Below, piece by piece: positions 8,238 to 18,543 of a DNA stretch of 32,935 nt. The stretch spans positions 1 through 32,935 of the forward strand of contig CAIOKD010000209.1 in NCBI GenBank assembly GCA_903858835.1, written 5' to 3'. This stretch comes from an uncultured Verrucomicrobiota bacterium (GTDB taxonomy: Bacteria > Verrucomicrobiota > Verrucomicrobiia > Limisphaerales > UBA9464). Positions within the stretch are counted from its first letter, which is position 1, and each line of letters starts with the position of its first letter. The notes beneath the pieces are model-generated. The model was not told the origin of the DNA and did not search any database. It was given only the letters and a program-made list of their open reading frames with translations. Made by a program: the position numbers and the translations under genes.

Positions 8238-9782
8238 ATGGAAATCATCCCCATCCTCGCCATCCTCCTGCTGGTCGTCTTTCTGCTGGTCGTGGTGATC
8301 ACCCTCATCTCGCGCTACCGCATGTGCCCGCCCGACCGGGTGCTGGTCGTATACGGCAAACTGGCCAACGGCCTTTCGTCGCGCTGCTACCACGGTGGAT
8401 CGACCTTCGTGATCCCCTTCTTCCAGAGCTACTCCTACCTCGACCTCACGCCGATCAACATCGACATCGAGTTGAAGGGGGCGCTCTCGAGCCAGAACAT
8501 CCGTATCGACGCCCCGGCCTCGTTCACCATCGGCGTCTCCACCGACCCGGAGGTCATGCAGAACGCGGCCACCCGCCTGCTCGGTCGTTCACTCGACGAG
8601 GTCCAGCAACTGGCCTCCGAGATCATCATGGGCCAGATGCGCGTGGTCTTCGCCTCGATGAGCATCGAGGAGATCAACAACGACCGTGAGAAGCTCATCG
8701 CCCTCATCACCAAGGGTGTGGAGGTCGAGTTGCACAAGGTCGGCCTGCGGATGATCAATGGCAACATTCGCGACATCCGCGACCACTCCGGCTACATCGA
8801 CGCGCTCGGCAAGGAGGCCGCCGCCAAGGCCATCAACGACGCCCAGATCAAGGTGGCCCAGGAGAACCAACGCGGCTCGATCGGCCGTGCGGAGGCCGAG
8901 CGTGAGCAGGCCATTCGGGTGGCCAACGCGCAGGCCGAGGCCAAGCGCGGTCAGAACACGGCTCAGGCGATGATCGCCAAGTCCGATGCCGACCTCGCCG
9001 CCGAGCAGGCCGAGGCCACCCGCCGCACCGAGGCCGCCCAGCGGGTCGCCGAGGCCCGGGCGCTCGAGGAATCCTACCACGCCCAGCAGCAGGCCGAGTT
9101 GGCCCGCGCTGCGCGCGAGAAGGCTGCGGCCCAGGCCGATCAGATCGTGAAGGCCGAGATCGAGCGTGAGCGCGTGCGCATCGACGCCGAGGCCAAGGCC
9201 GCTCAGACCGAGATCCTCCAACGCGGTCAGGCCGCCGCCTACATCGCGCAGAAGCAGGCCGAGGCCGACGGCATCAAGCGGGTGGCCGAGGGCGAGGCCG
9301 ACGGTATCCGGGCCCGGCTCACCGCCGAGGCGACCGGCGTGCAGGCCAAGCTGACCGCCGAGGCCGAGGGCACCCGGGCGCTGCTGGATGCCAAGGCCCA
9401 GGGTTTCGAAAAGATCCTCCGCGTGGCCGACGGTACGAACGGTGCCACCCAGTTGCTCATCGCCGAGAACATCGTGCGCATTGCCGAGATTCAGGCCGGG
9501 GCCATCAAGGGGTTGCAATTCGAGAAGGTCGTGGTGATGGGCGGTGGTTCCGGCGGCAATGGCCCGGGCCAGTTCGTCCAGGACCTCTACAAGGGCGTGC
9601 TGCCCATTCATGAACTTGCCAAGAGCGTCGGGCTGAGCCTGCCTGCCTTCCTGGGTACCCCGGGATCCGAGGCGTCCCCGATCGTGGCCAGTGGTGCCAC
9701 CACCGAGGCCCCGGCCCCGACCCCCGCGGTTGCCACGGCACCGGTGATTCCGGCGGTCAAGCCGCCCAAGCCGACCGCCTGA
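8238..9782 (+). CDS. Flotillin-family (SPFH/Band 7) protein
   Basis: MEIIPILAILLLVVFLLVVVITLISRYRMCPPDRVLVVYGK, SPFH domain (ITKGVEVELHKVGLRMINGNIRDIRD), long EA-rich coiled coil, flotillin C-terminus. Confidence 0.93.
   Translation: MEIIPILAILLLVVFLLVVVITLISRYRMCPPDRVLVVYGKLANGLSSRCYHGGSTFVIPFFQSYSYLDLTPINIDIELKGALSSQNIRIDAPASFTIGVSTDPEVMQNAATRLLGRSLDEVQQLASEIIMGQMRVVFASMSIEEINNDREKLIALITKGVEVELHKVGLRMINGNIRDIRDHSGYIDALGKEAAAKAINDAQIKVAQENQRGSIGRAEAEREQAIRVANAQAEAKRGQNTAQAMIAKSDADLAAEQAEATRRTEAAQRVAEARALEESYHAQQQAELARAAREKAAAQADQIVKAEIERERVRIDAEAKAAQTEILQRGQAAAYIAQKQAEADGIKRVAEGEADGIRARLTAEATGVQAKLTAEAEGTRALLDAKAQGFEKILRVADGTNGATQLLIAENIVRIAEIQAGAIKGLQFEKVVVMGGGSGGNGPGQFVQDLYKGVLPIHELAKSVGLSLPAFLGTPGSEASPIVASGATTEAPAPTPAVATAPVIPAVKPPKPTA
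9261..9425 (+). repeat. Five tandem 33-bp (11-residue) coding repeats in flotillin
   Basis: EADGIKRVAEG / EADGIRARLTA / EATGVQAKLTA / EAEGTRALLDA / KAQGFEKILRV read directly from the translation. Confidence 0.8.
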
Positions 9783-9815
9783 GGGGCCTTCCCGTCGCCA
9801 GGGCCCGAACAACGA

Positions 9816-9852
9816 ACGACCCGGACCGTGCCTTCCGCGCGGTCCGGGTCGT
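9816..9852. terminator. Bidirectional terminator hairpin between convergent flotillin and ileS
   Basis: ACGACCCGGACCG-(11 nt)-CGGTCCGGGTCGT, perfect 13-bp inverted repeat. Confidence 0.75.
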
Positions 9853-9873
9853 GTCGTCTGCGGGGATGCGGTA

Positions 9874-12702
9874 TCAGGCCAGCGGGATCACCGCCTCGAC
9901 GCAGCGGGCGCAGAGGGTCGGATGGGTCGGGTTGGCGCCGACATCCGATTCCCAGTGCCAGCAGCGCTCGCACTTGGTGCGACCCGCCTCGCCGGCGACC
10001 TGCACGGTGATCCGCCGTTCGGTCCCCTCGGCCACCGCCAGGCTGACGGCCGAGCAGTTGCAGAGTTCGCGGAGGTCCGCCTCATGGGATGCCACCTGCG
10101 CGTGTTCCTCGGCCGGCAGCGTGAAATGCAGGACCGCATCGAGGCCCTTGCCAATGAGTTTGGCCTGCCGGGCCTTCTCCAGTTCCGGCAACGCCTGCTC
10201 GCGCAGCGAGAACAGCACCGCCCACGCGGGCTCGGTCGCCACGGCGGCGTTGGCCGGATTCCACAGGCTCAGATGCACCGACTTCGTGGACACGCCGGGA
10301 ATCTGCTCCCAGGCCTCGTCGGCCGTGAATGCCAAGATGGGGGCCAGCGCCTGGGTGAGGCGGGTCAGGATCCGGTGCAGGGCGGTCTGGGTGCTGCGTC
10401 GGCGCGCGGATGAGGCGGGATCGGTGTAGAGGCGGTCCTTGACCACGTCGTGGTACATGGCGCTCAACTGCACCGCGCAGAACTGGGAGACCAGCTGGTA
10501 GACCCCGTGGAATTCGTAGGCGTCGTACGCCTGGGCCACGGCGGCCTCCAGCGTGGCGAACTCGCCCAAGATCCACCGATCGAGTCCACTGAGCTTCTCG
10601 TCGGGCACCGCGTCGGTCGCGGGATTGAAGTCGTACAGGTTCGAGAGCTGGTAGCGCAGCGTGTTGCGGATCAGGCGGTAGGTCTCGCCCACCTTCTTGA
10701 GGCGCTCCTCGCTGACCACGATGTCGTTGCGGTAGTCCTGTGAGGCGACCCACAGGCGCACCACGTCGCAGCCGTAGTCCTTGATGTAGCGCTCCGCCGT
10801 CTGCGGCTTCTGGTACCCGCCTTGGCCCTGCTTCGACTTGGAGATCTTCTCGCGGTCCTCGTCGACCATGAAGCCATGGGTGAGCACGGTCTTGAAGGGG
10901 GCCGCCCCGTTGCCCGCCAGCGACAGCAGCAAGGACGACTGGAACCAGCCCCGATGCTGGTCGCTGCCTTCCAGGTACACGTCGGCCCGCCAATCGCCGC
11001 CGGCGCCGCGGAGCTCCGGTCGGCGCATCAGCACCGCACGGCTCGAGGAGCCCGAGTCGATCCACACGTCGAGCGTGTCCTGGCTCTTGCGGACGGCCTC
11101 CGGGCCCGACCAGTCGGCGGGGCGGCATCCCTCCCAAAGCGCCTCGACCGGGGTTGCGAACCACACATTCGAGCCCTCGCGCTCGATCCAGTCGGCCGCC
11201 TTGCGGACGATCCGCGCATCGAGGATCGGCTCGCCGGCCGCATCGTAGAAGGCCGGGATGGGCACGCCCCAGGTCCGTTGGCGCGAGATGCACCAGTCGG
11301 GCCGGGACTGCACGGCCCCCTGGATGCGGTTCTTGCCCCAGTCCGGGACCCAGTTCACCGCATCGATGGCCGCCAAGGCCTGTTGCCGGAAGGGCAGGGC
11401 ACCGGCACCGCCCGCGGTGTGGTCCACGCGGATGAACCACTGGTCGACCGCGCGGAAGATGATCGGCGACTTGGAGCGCCAGCAATGCGGGTAGCTGTGC
11501 GAATAGTCCTCGCGGCGCATCAGCGCCTCCTTCTCGGTCAGGAGCGCCAGCACGGCTTCGTTGGCCTCGGACTTGCCGGCCTTGGCGAGGGTGGACTTGC
11601 CCACCAGCGATTCCGGGAGTTGCTGCTCGCGGGGCAGGTCGGCGGTGGGGGTCAGGCGACCCTCGTCGTCGACCGGGCAATAGATCGGCAAGCCGACGCT
11701 CAGGCCCAGCTGGTAGTCGTCCATGCCATGGCCTGGGGCGATGTGGACGAAGCCGGTGCCGGTGGAGTCATCCACGAAGTCGGCCGGGAACAACCGACCA
11801 GTGCGCTCGCAGAAGGGGTGCTCGTAGTGCAGCGACGCCAGCTCTTCGGCCTGCGCGGTGCGGATGATCTGGTAGCCGTCCCAACCGCACTTTTCGCTCA
11901 AGGTCGACAGCAGGGAATTGGCCACCAGGTAGGTGTTTCCCTGCGCGAACACGTAGGAGTAGAAGAACTTTGGATTGAAGGCGACGGCCAGGTTGGCCGG
12001 CAGGGTCCAGGGCGTGGTGGTCCAGACCACCACGTAGGTGTTGGGTTCGCCGACGAGGCGGAAGCGCACGAACACGCTCTGGCTCAAATGGTCGGCGTAC
12101 TCCACCTCGGCCTCGGCCAGCGCGGTGCGGAAGGGGACGCTCCAGTAGACCGGCTTCTTGCCCCGGTACACGAAGCCCTTGTCGACCAGGTCGGCGAACT
12201 GGCGCAGTTCATCGGCCTCGTACTGGGGGGCCAGGGTCAGGTAGGGGTTGGCCCAATCGCCAAGGACCCCGAGCCGCTGGAATTGCTGCCGCTGCAGGTC
12301 GATGTACTTGCGGGCGTAGGCGTCGCAGGCCGTCCGGATGGTGGCCGCGTCGGCCTCGGTCTTGCCCTGGGCGCGGAGTTCCTGAGTCACCTTCGACTCG
12401 ATGGGCAGGCCGTGGCAGTCCCAACCGGGAACATACGGCGTCTGGTGGCCCCGCAGGGACTTCGACTTCAGGATCAGGTCCTTGAGGATCTTGTTCAGCG
12501 CGGTGCCGATGTGCACGTCGCCGTTGGCGAAGGGCGGGCCGTCGTGCAGCACGAAGCGGGGGGCGTCGGCCCGGGCCGCCATCAACTGGCCGTAGAGGTC
12601 CGCGGACTGCCACCGGGCCAATCGTTCGGGCTCCCGTTGGACCAGGTTGGCCTGCATCGGAAACTCCGTCCGGGGCAGATTCAGTGAATTCTTGTAGTCC
12701 AT
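9874..12702 (-). CDS. ileS: Isoleucyl-tRNA synthetase
   Basis: HDGPPFANGDVHIGTALNKILKD (HIGH-type motif), editing domain, REKISKSKQG (KMSKS variant), C-terminal zinc motif CERCWHWES...CARC. Start set at MDYKNSLNLPRTEFPMQANL. Confidence 0.97.
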   Translation of the reverse strand: MDYKNSLNLPRTEFPMQANLVQREPERLARWQSADLYGQLMAARADAPRFVLHDGPPFANGDVHIGTALNKILKDLILKSKSLRGHQTPYVPGWDCHGLPIESKVTQELRAQGKTEADAATIRTACDAYARKYIDLQRQQFQRLGVLGDWANPYLTLAPQYEADELRQFADLVDKGFVYRGKKPVYWSVPFRTALAEAEVEYADHLSQSVFVRFRLVGEPNTYVVVWTTTPWTLPANLAVAFNPKFFYSYVFAQGNTYLVANSLLSTLSEKCGWDGYQIIRTAQAEELASLHYEHPFCERTGRLFPADFVDDSTGTGFVHIAPGHGMDDYQLGLSVGLPIYCPVDDEGRLTPTADLPREQQLPESLVGKSTLAKAGKSEANEAVLALLTEKEALMRREDYSHSYPHCWRSKSPIIFRAVDQWFIRVDHTAGGAGALPFRQQALAAIDAVNWVPDWGKNRIQGAVQSRPDWCISRQRTWGVPIPAFYDAAGEPILDARIVRKAADWIEREGSNVWFATPVEALWEGCRPADWSGPEAVRKSQDTLDVWIDSGSSSRAVLMRRPELRGAGGDWRADVYLEGSDQHRGWFQSSLLLSLAGNGAAPFKTVLTHGFMVDEDREKISKSKQGQGGYQKPQTAERYIKDYGCDVVRLWVASQDYRNDIVVSEERLKKVGETYRLIRNTLRYQLSNLYDFNPATDAVPDEKLSGLDRWILGEFATLEAAVAQAYDAYEFHGVYQLVSQFCAVQLSAMYHDVVKDRLYTDPASSARRRSTQTALHRILTRLTQALAPILAFTADEAWEQIPGVSTKSVHLSLWNPANAAVATEPAWAVLFSLREQALPELEKARQAKLIGKGLDAVLHFTLPAEEHAQVASHEADLRELCNCSAVSLAVAEGTERRITVQVAGEAGRTKCERCWHWESDVGANPTHPTLCARCVEAVIPLA

Positions 12703-12818
12703 CGCCGTTCCATTCAAGGGCGGCAACGCTACCGAGTCGGCGGACCCACGGCCAAGGGGAATCCCGGTCGGTCCGAATCCGTCCCTCAGGATCACTCCGC
12801 TGCTTTCTCAAAGGTCTT

Positions 12819-12835
12819 AATCGAAGTATTCGATT
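12819..12835. promoter_or_regulatory. Palindromic candidate operator AATCGAA-GTA-TTCGATT
   Basis: Perfect 7-bp inverted repeat with 3-nt spacer in the divergent ileS/actA intergenic region. Confidence 0.45.
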
Positions 12836-12955
12836 CGTTGATGCCATGAACGTAATCCATCGACGGGCTTGCCTTGGGGAAGACCGGGGTGGTTCACTTG
12901 GCCCGGTGCTGACCGCCGTTCCGGGTTAAAACCGTTCCCGAACGGCCGTCTGGGG

Positions 12956-12974
12956 CTTGTGTATTGAGCACAAG
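12956..12974. promoter_or_regulatory. Palindrome CTTGTG-TATTGAG-CACAAG, candidate operator or hairpin
   Basis: Perfect 6-bp inverted repeat, 7-nt spacer, upstream of the respiratory operon. Confidence 0.35.
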
Positions 12975-13065
12975 GGCTCGGGTGGCCGACGGCAGCGGGC
13001 GGAGAATGCCTCCGGCGCGGACGATGGTCGGCTCGAGAACCCAATCCAAGGGGCGGGCGGGAGGG

Positions 13066-13080
13066 TCCGAACGATTCGGA
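13066..13080. promoter_or_regulatory. Palindromic candidate operator TCCGAA-CGA-TTCGGA
   Basis: Perfect 6-bp inverted repeat with 3-nt spacer, sharing core CGAA-N3-TTCG with the site at 12819-12835, just upstream of actA. Confidence 0.45.
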
Positions 13081-13090
13081 ACCGACCCCG

Positions 13091-13747
13091 ATGCCCCAAG
13101 AAAGCGGCCCGATGTCGGACATTTTCCCGAGGTGGACCAACAAGATACCGTTGATGGTCGGTGTGGCGGCGGCCGTGGTGCTGCCCACCGTCATCGCTGG
13201 GATCACCTACTACTTCACCCCGAAATACACCCGGGTGGGTTATCAGCCCAAGCAACCGGTGGCGTTCTCCCACGCCATCCATTCCGACCAGTTGGGCATC
13301 GACTGCCGCTACTGCCATAGCGATGTCGACAAGTCCTGGTTCTCGAATATCCCGTCCTCCGAGACCTGCATGCGTTGCCACTCCATCGTGGCCAAAGACT
13401 CCCCCAAGCTGAGCTTGGTGCGCGAGTCCTACTCCAGCGGCAAACCCATCCCCTGGGTGCAGATCCACAAGACGCCCGATTACGTCTATTTCAATCACTC
13501 CGTCCATGTGAATCGCGGCATCTCGTGCGTGAAATGCCACGGCGAGATCCAGAAGATGGACGAAGTGCACCATGCCAAGCCCCTGTCGATGGGCTTCTGC
13601 CTGGAGTGCCACCGGGAGCCCGAGAAGCATATCCGGCCCAATGATCTTGTGACCAAGCTCGACTGGAACGGTGAGTTCGACGGCAAGAAGGCCGTGCATG
13701 ACTGGAAGGTCCAACCCGGCCAGAGCTGTTCCACCTGCCACCGCTGA
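13091..13747 (+). CDS. actA: Alternative Complex III subunit ActA, pentaheme c-type cytochrome
   Basis: Five CxxCH motifs (CRYCH, CMRCH, CVKCH, CLECH, CSTCH), N-terminal TM helix, first gene of act operon. Start could be 13112. Confidence 0.92.
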   Translation: MPQESGPMSDIFPRWTNKIPLMVGVAAAVVLPTVIAGITYYFTPKYTRVGYQPKQPVAFSHAIHSDQLGIDCRYCHSDVDKSWFSNIPSSETCMRCHSIVAKDSPKLSLVRESYSSGKPIPWVQIHKTPDYVYFNHSVHVNRGISCVKCHGEIQKMDEVHHAKPLSMGFCLECHREPEKHIRPNDLVTKLDWNGEFDGKKAVHDWKVQPGQSCSTCHR

Positions 13748-16700
13748 TGAAGACGATCCCCCCGATCTGCAACGAACCGGAGACCGGTCCGAAGTACTGG
13801 CGTTCCCTGGAGCAGTTGGCCGACCAGCCCGACTTCCGCCAGTGGATGGAGCGCGAGTTCCCGGCCGGCGCGAGCATCGCCCCCGATGGCGAGACCCGGC
13901 GCGACTGGATGAAGCTGATGTCCGCCAGCTTCCTATTGGCGGGCTTGGGCGGCATGGCCACCGGCTGTCGCCGCCCCGAGGAGGAACTGACTCCGTTTGC
14001 CAAGCAGCCCGAGGGCTACGTGCACGGCAAGGCGCAGCATTTCGCCACCTCGATGCCCGTGCGCGGCAGCGCCATACCCCTTACGGTCAAGTCGAGCGAC
14101 GGCCGTCCGACCAAGATCGAGGGCAATTCGCTCTTCCCGGGAAGCAATGGGGGCACCGACGCCTTGGCCCAGGCGGCCATCCTGAACCTCTACGATCCGG
14201 ACCGCGCTCATCGGCACACCCAGGGCGGCAACGATGTCAAGATCGAGGCCGTCCGTGATGCGCTCGCCGGAGTCGCCAAGGCGGCGTCGGCGAACCAGGG
14301 TGAAGGCCTCGCTTTCCTCGCGGAGCGCTCCTCCTCTCCGTCTCGTGCGCGGCTCCAGAAGTTGGTCGCCGAAAAGTATCCGAAGGCCACCTGGCACGCC
14401 TACGAGCCGGTCGACTTCTCCGGGGCCGATGCTGCGTATTCGCAGGCCTGCGGCACACCGGTCCACGCTGTGGTCCATCTTGAGAAGGCTCGCCGGATCC
14501 TGTCGCTCGATTGCGACTTCATCGGCGTCGAGCAGGATGCTCATCGCAGCATCCGCGGGTTCGCCCTCGGCCGGAAATCGGCCGATGACGGCATGAATCG
14601 GCTCTACGTGGTGGAGTCGATGATGTCCCTCACCGGCGGCAACGCCGACCATCGCCTGCGGGTCAAGCCCAGCGAGGTGGTCAAGGTCGCCGCCGCCGTC
14701 GCCGCTGAACTCGGGGTTTCCGGGGTCGCCTCGCCGTCCGGAGCCCACTCCGCCTGGGCGGCCGCCGTGGCCAAGGATTTGAAGGAAGCGGGCAAGGGTG
14801 CCGTGGTCGTGGCCGGGTATGCCCAGCCTCCCGCGGTCCATGCCCTTGCCGCCGCGATCAACGCGGCCCTCGGTGCGATCGGTTCGACTGTGACCTTGGT
14901 CCAGCCGACCGAGCCCGCCGCCTCCGGCATCCAAGAACTGACCGCCGCTCTCCAGGCGGGCAAGGTCTCCACCCTGGTCATTCTGGGCGGCAATCCGGCC
15001 TACAACGCGCCCGCCGATCTCCAGTTCGAGACCGTGGCCAAGAAGGCCGGCACGGTGATCCGCCTTGGATACTACGAGGACGAGACCGCGGCCGTGGCCA
15101 CCTGGCACCTGGCCGGAACCCACTTCCTTGAGTCCTGGGGCGACGCTCGCACGGCCGACGGTACGGTGGTCCCGGTGCAGCCGTTGGTCGAACCGCTCTT
15201 CGGCGGTCTGACCGAGCTCGAGGTGGTCGCCCGCATCCTGGGCGAAACCAAGGTGGCTCCCTACGATATCGTCCGCGAGACGCTGAAAGGTCTGGGCGTG
15301 GCCGACGAGGCCGCCTGGAAGCGCTTCCTGCACGACGGTTTCCTGGCCGACAGCGCCTCTCCGGCGGTTTCCGCGACGGTGTCCGCGTCGGCCGCCGCCA
15401 CCGCGCTGGCCGCCCACAAGCCGGTTTCCGGTGAGATCGAGGTGGTGCTCCACCGTGATGCCTCGGTCGATGACGGCCGCTTCTCCAACAACGGTTGGTT
15501 GCAGGAGATGCCCGATCCGATCACCAAGGTCACCTGGGACAACGTCGTCATGATGTCCCAGAAGACCGCCAAGTCGCTGGGCCTTCCCACCAAACGGTCG
15601 GCCAAGGTGCCTGATGAGTTGAGCCCCGCCGAGGCCGCCGATGCCAAGGACGGCCAGTACGACCAACCCGTGGTGAAGATCACCGTGGGTGGCCGTAGCG
15701 TCGAGGGACCGGTTTGGATCCAACCCGGATTGGCCGATGGCACCGTCGCCCTGGCCCTCGGCTACGGACGCCGGGTGGTCGGCCGCGTGGGTCGCGGAGT
15801 GGGCTTCAACGCCTACACCCTGTTCCAGTCGGCTTCCCGTCACCTTGCCGCCGGCAAGGTCGAAAAGGTCTTCCGCAAGCACCGGTTGGCGGTCACCCAG
15901 GAGCACGGCCTCATGGAGGGCCGGCCGGTCATCCGCGAGGCCCATCTCGAGCAGTTCAAGGCGCAGCCCGAGTTCGCCCGGAACATGGACCTCGAGGCGC
16001 ACCTGCCGCACTACGTGCCCTACAAGAACGGCACCGACGGCCGCAACGCCGAGAAGCGTCCGCAGAACATCTACGAGCACCCCTACGATCAGAACCCCGA
16101 GACGGCCTCGAAGGTCCATCAGTGGGGCATGGTCATCGATCTCCAGACTTGCGTCGGATGCTCGGCTTGCGTGGTCGCCTGTCAGAGCGAGAACAACATC
16201 CCCATCGTCGGCAAAGATCAGGTGGCCCGTGGCCGCGAGATGCTCTGGATGCGCATCGACCGCTACTACAGCCACAACCCGGATGCCGACGTGAACGCCG
16301 AACTGGCGGCCGAGGATCCCCAGATGGCCGTGCAGCCGATGTTCTGCCAGCACTGCGAGGCGGCCCCGTGCGAGAGCGTCTGCCCGGTCAACGCGACCGT
16401 CCACGACGAGGAGGGCATCAACGCGATGGCCTACAACCGCTGCATCGGCACGCGGTACTGCGCCAACAACTGCCCCTACAAGGTCCGCCGCTTCAACTGG
16501 TTCGACTTCAACAAGCGCGAGACCGACTACGGCGCCGCTCAGGACCAGCACCTGGTCAACACGGGCAACCTCTACAAGGGCCCGCTCGGCGTGAACCGCA
16601 ACAGCGAGCCGGAGTGGGAGATCATCAAGCTGGTCAAGAACCCCGACGTCTCGGTCCGCATGCGTGGCGTCATGGAGAAGTGCACCCTCTGCGTGCAGCG

Positions 16701-17097
16701 GATCCAGCAGGGAAAGATCGCCCAGAAGGTGAAGGCCGGGAACAGCGGTGACGTGGCCGTGCCTGACGGCGCTATCAAGACCGCCTGCCAGCAGGCCTGC
16801 CCCGCCGACTCGATCGTCTTCGGCAACCTGCTCGACGCCCACAGCGAAGTCGTCAAGGCCAAGGCCAGCCCGCGCAACTACTCGGTGCTCGGCTTCCTCG
16901 ACACCCGTCCGCGCGTCACCTACCTGGCGCGCATCCGCAACCCCAATCCGGCCGTTCTCGCCCTCGAGAAGCGCAAGACCCCGGACAGCCAGCGCGACTA
17001 CGAGCGCTTCCGTCACGAGACCCCATTCCAAGGACATTCACATGGTCACGATGCCTCGCATCCATCCGCTTCCCCGGCGGGGAAAGGAGCGGTCTAA
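13747..17097 (+). CDS. actB: Alternative Complex III subunit ActB (molybdopterin-oxidoreductase-like fused to Fe-S domain)
   Basis: Tat-like [42 protein letters not shown]-terminal ferredoxin domain [52 protein letters not shown]. Confidence 0.94.
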   Translation: MKTIPPICNEPETGPKYWRSLEQLADQPDFRQWMEREFPAGASIAPDGETRRDWMKLMSASFLLAGLGGMATGCRRPEEELTPFAKQPEGYVHGKAQHFATSMPVRGSAIPLTVKSSDGRPTKIEGNSLFPGSNGGTDALAQAAILNLYDPDRAHRHTQGGNDVKIEAVRDALAGVAKAASANQGEGLAFLAERSSSPSRARLQKLVAEKYPKATWHAYEPVDFSGADAAYSQACGTPVHAVVHLEKARRILSLDCDFIGVEQDAHRSIRGFALGRKSADDGMNRLYVVESMMSLTGGNADHRLRVKPSEVVKVAAAVAAELGVSGVASPSGAHSAWAAAVAKDLKEAGKGAVVVAGYAQPPAVHALAAAINAALGAIGSTVTLVQPTEPAASGIQELTAALQAGKVSTLVILGGNPAYNAPADLQFETVAKKAGTVIRLGYYEDETAAVATWHLAGTHFLESWGDARTADGTVVPVQPLVEPLFGGLTELEVVARILGETKVAPYDIVRETLKGLGVADEAAWKRFLHDGFLADSASPAVSATVSASAAATALAAHKPVSGEIEVVLHRDASVDDGRFSNNGWLQEMPDPITKVTWDNVVMMSQKTAKSLGLPTKRSAKVPDELSPAEAADAKDGQYDQPVVKITVGGRSVEGPVWIQPGLADGTVALALGYGRRVVGRVGRGVGFNAYTLFQSASRHLAAGKVEKVFRKHRLAVTQEHGLMEGRPVIREAHLEQFKAQPEFARNMDLEAHLPHYVPYKNGTDGRNAEKRPQNIYEHPYDQNPETASKVHQWGMVIDLQTCVGCSACVVACQSENNIPIVGKDQVARGREMLWMRIDRYYSHNPDADVNAELAAEDPQMAVQPMFCQHCEAAPCESVCPVNATVHDEEGINAMAYNRCIGTRYCANNCPYKVRRFNWFDFNKRETDYGAAQDQHLVNTGNLYKGPLGVNRNSEPEWEIIKLVKNPDVSVRMRGVMEKCTLCVQRIQQGKIAQKVKAGNSGDVAVPDGAIKTACQQACPADSIVFGNLLDAHSEVVKAKASPRNYSVLGFLDTRPRVTYLARIRNPNPAVLALEKRKTPDSQRDYERFRHETPFQGHSHGHDASHPSASPAGKGAV

Positions 17098-18527
17098 TGG
17101 CTAGCCCCGGAAAATCCGCCGCCGTCAAGGCGCCCGAACCGCCGGCCGAACTGGTCCGCGAGCCGTTGGTCCTCAACAACCGGCCGCTCGGCTGGATCAC
17201 CGACGCCATCGCTGGCGTCTGCGAGAAGCCGATGCCCGTCTGGTGGTGGCCCGCCTTCATCATCTCGGTGGGCGGCATGATCACCATGTTCTCTCTCATC
17301 GCCTATCTGGTCTCGACCGGCGTCGGCGTCTGGGGCCTGAATCAGCCCGCCGACTGGGCGTGGGACATCACCAACTTCGTGTTCTGGATCGGCATCGGCC
17401 ACGCAGGCACGCTGATCTCGGCCGTGCTCTTCCTGCTCCGCCAGAAATGGCGCACGTCGGTCAACCGGGCCGCCGAGGCCATGACCATTTTCGCCGTGGC
17501 TTGCGCGGGTATCTTCCCAGTGTTCCACACCGGCCGTGTCTGGTTCGCCCTGCTGCCCGGCTACCTGTTCCCGGCCCCGAACGCCAACGAGATCTGGCCG
17601 CAGTTCCGCTCGCCCCTGCTGTGGGACGTCTTCGCGGTGTCCACCTACGGCACGGTCTCGCTGCTCTTCTGGTACGTGGGCCTGATCCCCGACTTGGCCA
17701 CTCTCCGTGACCGGGCCAAGGGTTGGCTGCGACGGTTCTTCTACGGGCTGTTCTCGCTGGGCTGGACCGGCTCGAACCGCCACTGGAGCAACTACGAAAA
17801 GGCCTACTTGCTCTTGGCCGGCTTGAGCACCCCGCTGGTGTTGTCGGTGCACTCCATCGTGTCATTCGACTTCGCGGTGTCGGTGGTCCCTGGTTGGCAC
17901 ACCACCATCTTCCCGCCCTACTTCGTCGCGGGTGCCATTTTCTCCGGCTTCGGCATGGTGCTGACGCTGCTCATACCCCTGCGTTCGCTCTTCAAGCTGG
18001 AGGATGTCATCACGCTCCGCCACGTGGAGTTGATGTGCAAGGTGCTCCTCGCGACCGGTTCCATCGTCGGCTACGCCTACGGCATGGAGTTCTTCATCGC
18101 CTGGTACGGCGGTAGCCCCTACGAGCTCTACGCCTTCAAGAACCGCGCCTTCGGTCCCTACTGGTGGAGCTATTGGGCCATGATCTCCTGCAACGTGATC
18201 AGCCCGCACTTCTTCTGGTTCAAGAAGCTTCGTACCAGTGTGGTCTTCGTGTGGATCGTCTCGATCTTCGTGAACATCGGCATGTGGTTCGAGCGCTTCG
18301 TCATCATCGTGACCTCGCTGCACCGTGATTACCTGCCGTCCAGCTGGGGCTACTTCACGCCGAGCTGGGTCGATGTCATGACCTTCGTCGGCAGCTTCGG
18401 CCTCTTCATGACGCTGTTCCTGCTGTTCATCCGCTTCCTGCCGGTCATCGCGATCAGCGAGGTCAAGGGCGTGACGCCCCAGGCCGATCCCCACCATCCG
18501 CTCGGCGGCGCCAAGGGACACCACTAA
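17097..18527 (+). CDS. actC: Alternative Complex III subunit ActC (NrfD/PsrC-like integral membrane)
   Basis: [38 protein letters not shown], polytopic, [37 protein letters not shown]; starts in the stop of actB (TAATG). Confidence 0.95.
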   Translation: MASPGKSAAVKAPEPPAELVREPLVLNNRPLGWITDAIAGVCEKPMPVWWWPAFIISVGGMITMFSLIAYLVSTGVGVWGLNQPADWAWDITNFVFWIGIGHAGTLISAVLFLLRQKWRTSVNRAAEAMTIFAVACAGIFPVFHTGRVWFALLPGYLFPAPNANEIWPQFRSPLLWDVFAVSTYGTVSLLFWYVGLIPDLATLRDRAKGWLRRFFYGLFSLGWTGSNRHWSNYEKAYLLLAGLSTPLVLSVHSIVSFDFAVSVVPGWHTTIFPPYFVAGAIFSGFGMVLTLLIPLRSLFKLEDVITLRHVELMCKVLLATGSIVGYAYGMEFFIAWYGGSPYELYAFKNRAFGPYWWSYWAMISCNVISPHFFWFKKLRTSVVFVWIVSIFVNIGMWFERFVIIVTSLHRDYLPSSWGYFTPSWVDVMTFVGSFGLFMTLFLLFIRFLPVIAISEVKGVTPQADPHHPLGGAKGHH

Positions 18528-18543
18528 TCCATAGCCCCTGTCC

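Noticed and set aside
8589-9812. 407-aa minus-strand ORF antisense to flotillin
   Set aside because: Composition (G/L/D/H repeats) mirrors the EA-rich flotillin codons on the opposite strand.
10822-12687. 621-aa plus-strand ORF antisense to ileS
   Set aside because: Antisense shadow of a high-confidence gene, no domain signature.
13933-17037. 1034-aa minus-strand ORF fully antisense to actB
   Set aside because: Low-complexity composition rich in G/D/H/L/V, no recognisable domain, exactly opposite a well-supported gene; typical of GC-rich antisense frames.
13747-17097. Annotating the large Fe-S protein as a molybdenum oxidoreductase
   Set aside because: Operon context and domain order fit ActB of Alternative Complex III, whose molybdopterin-like domain is not a Mo enzyme.
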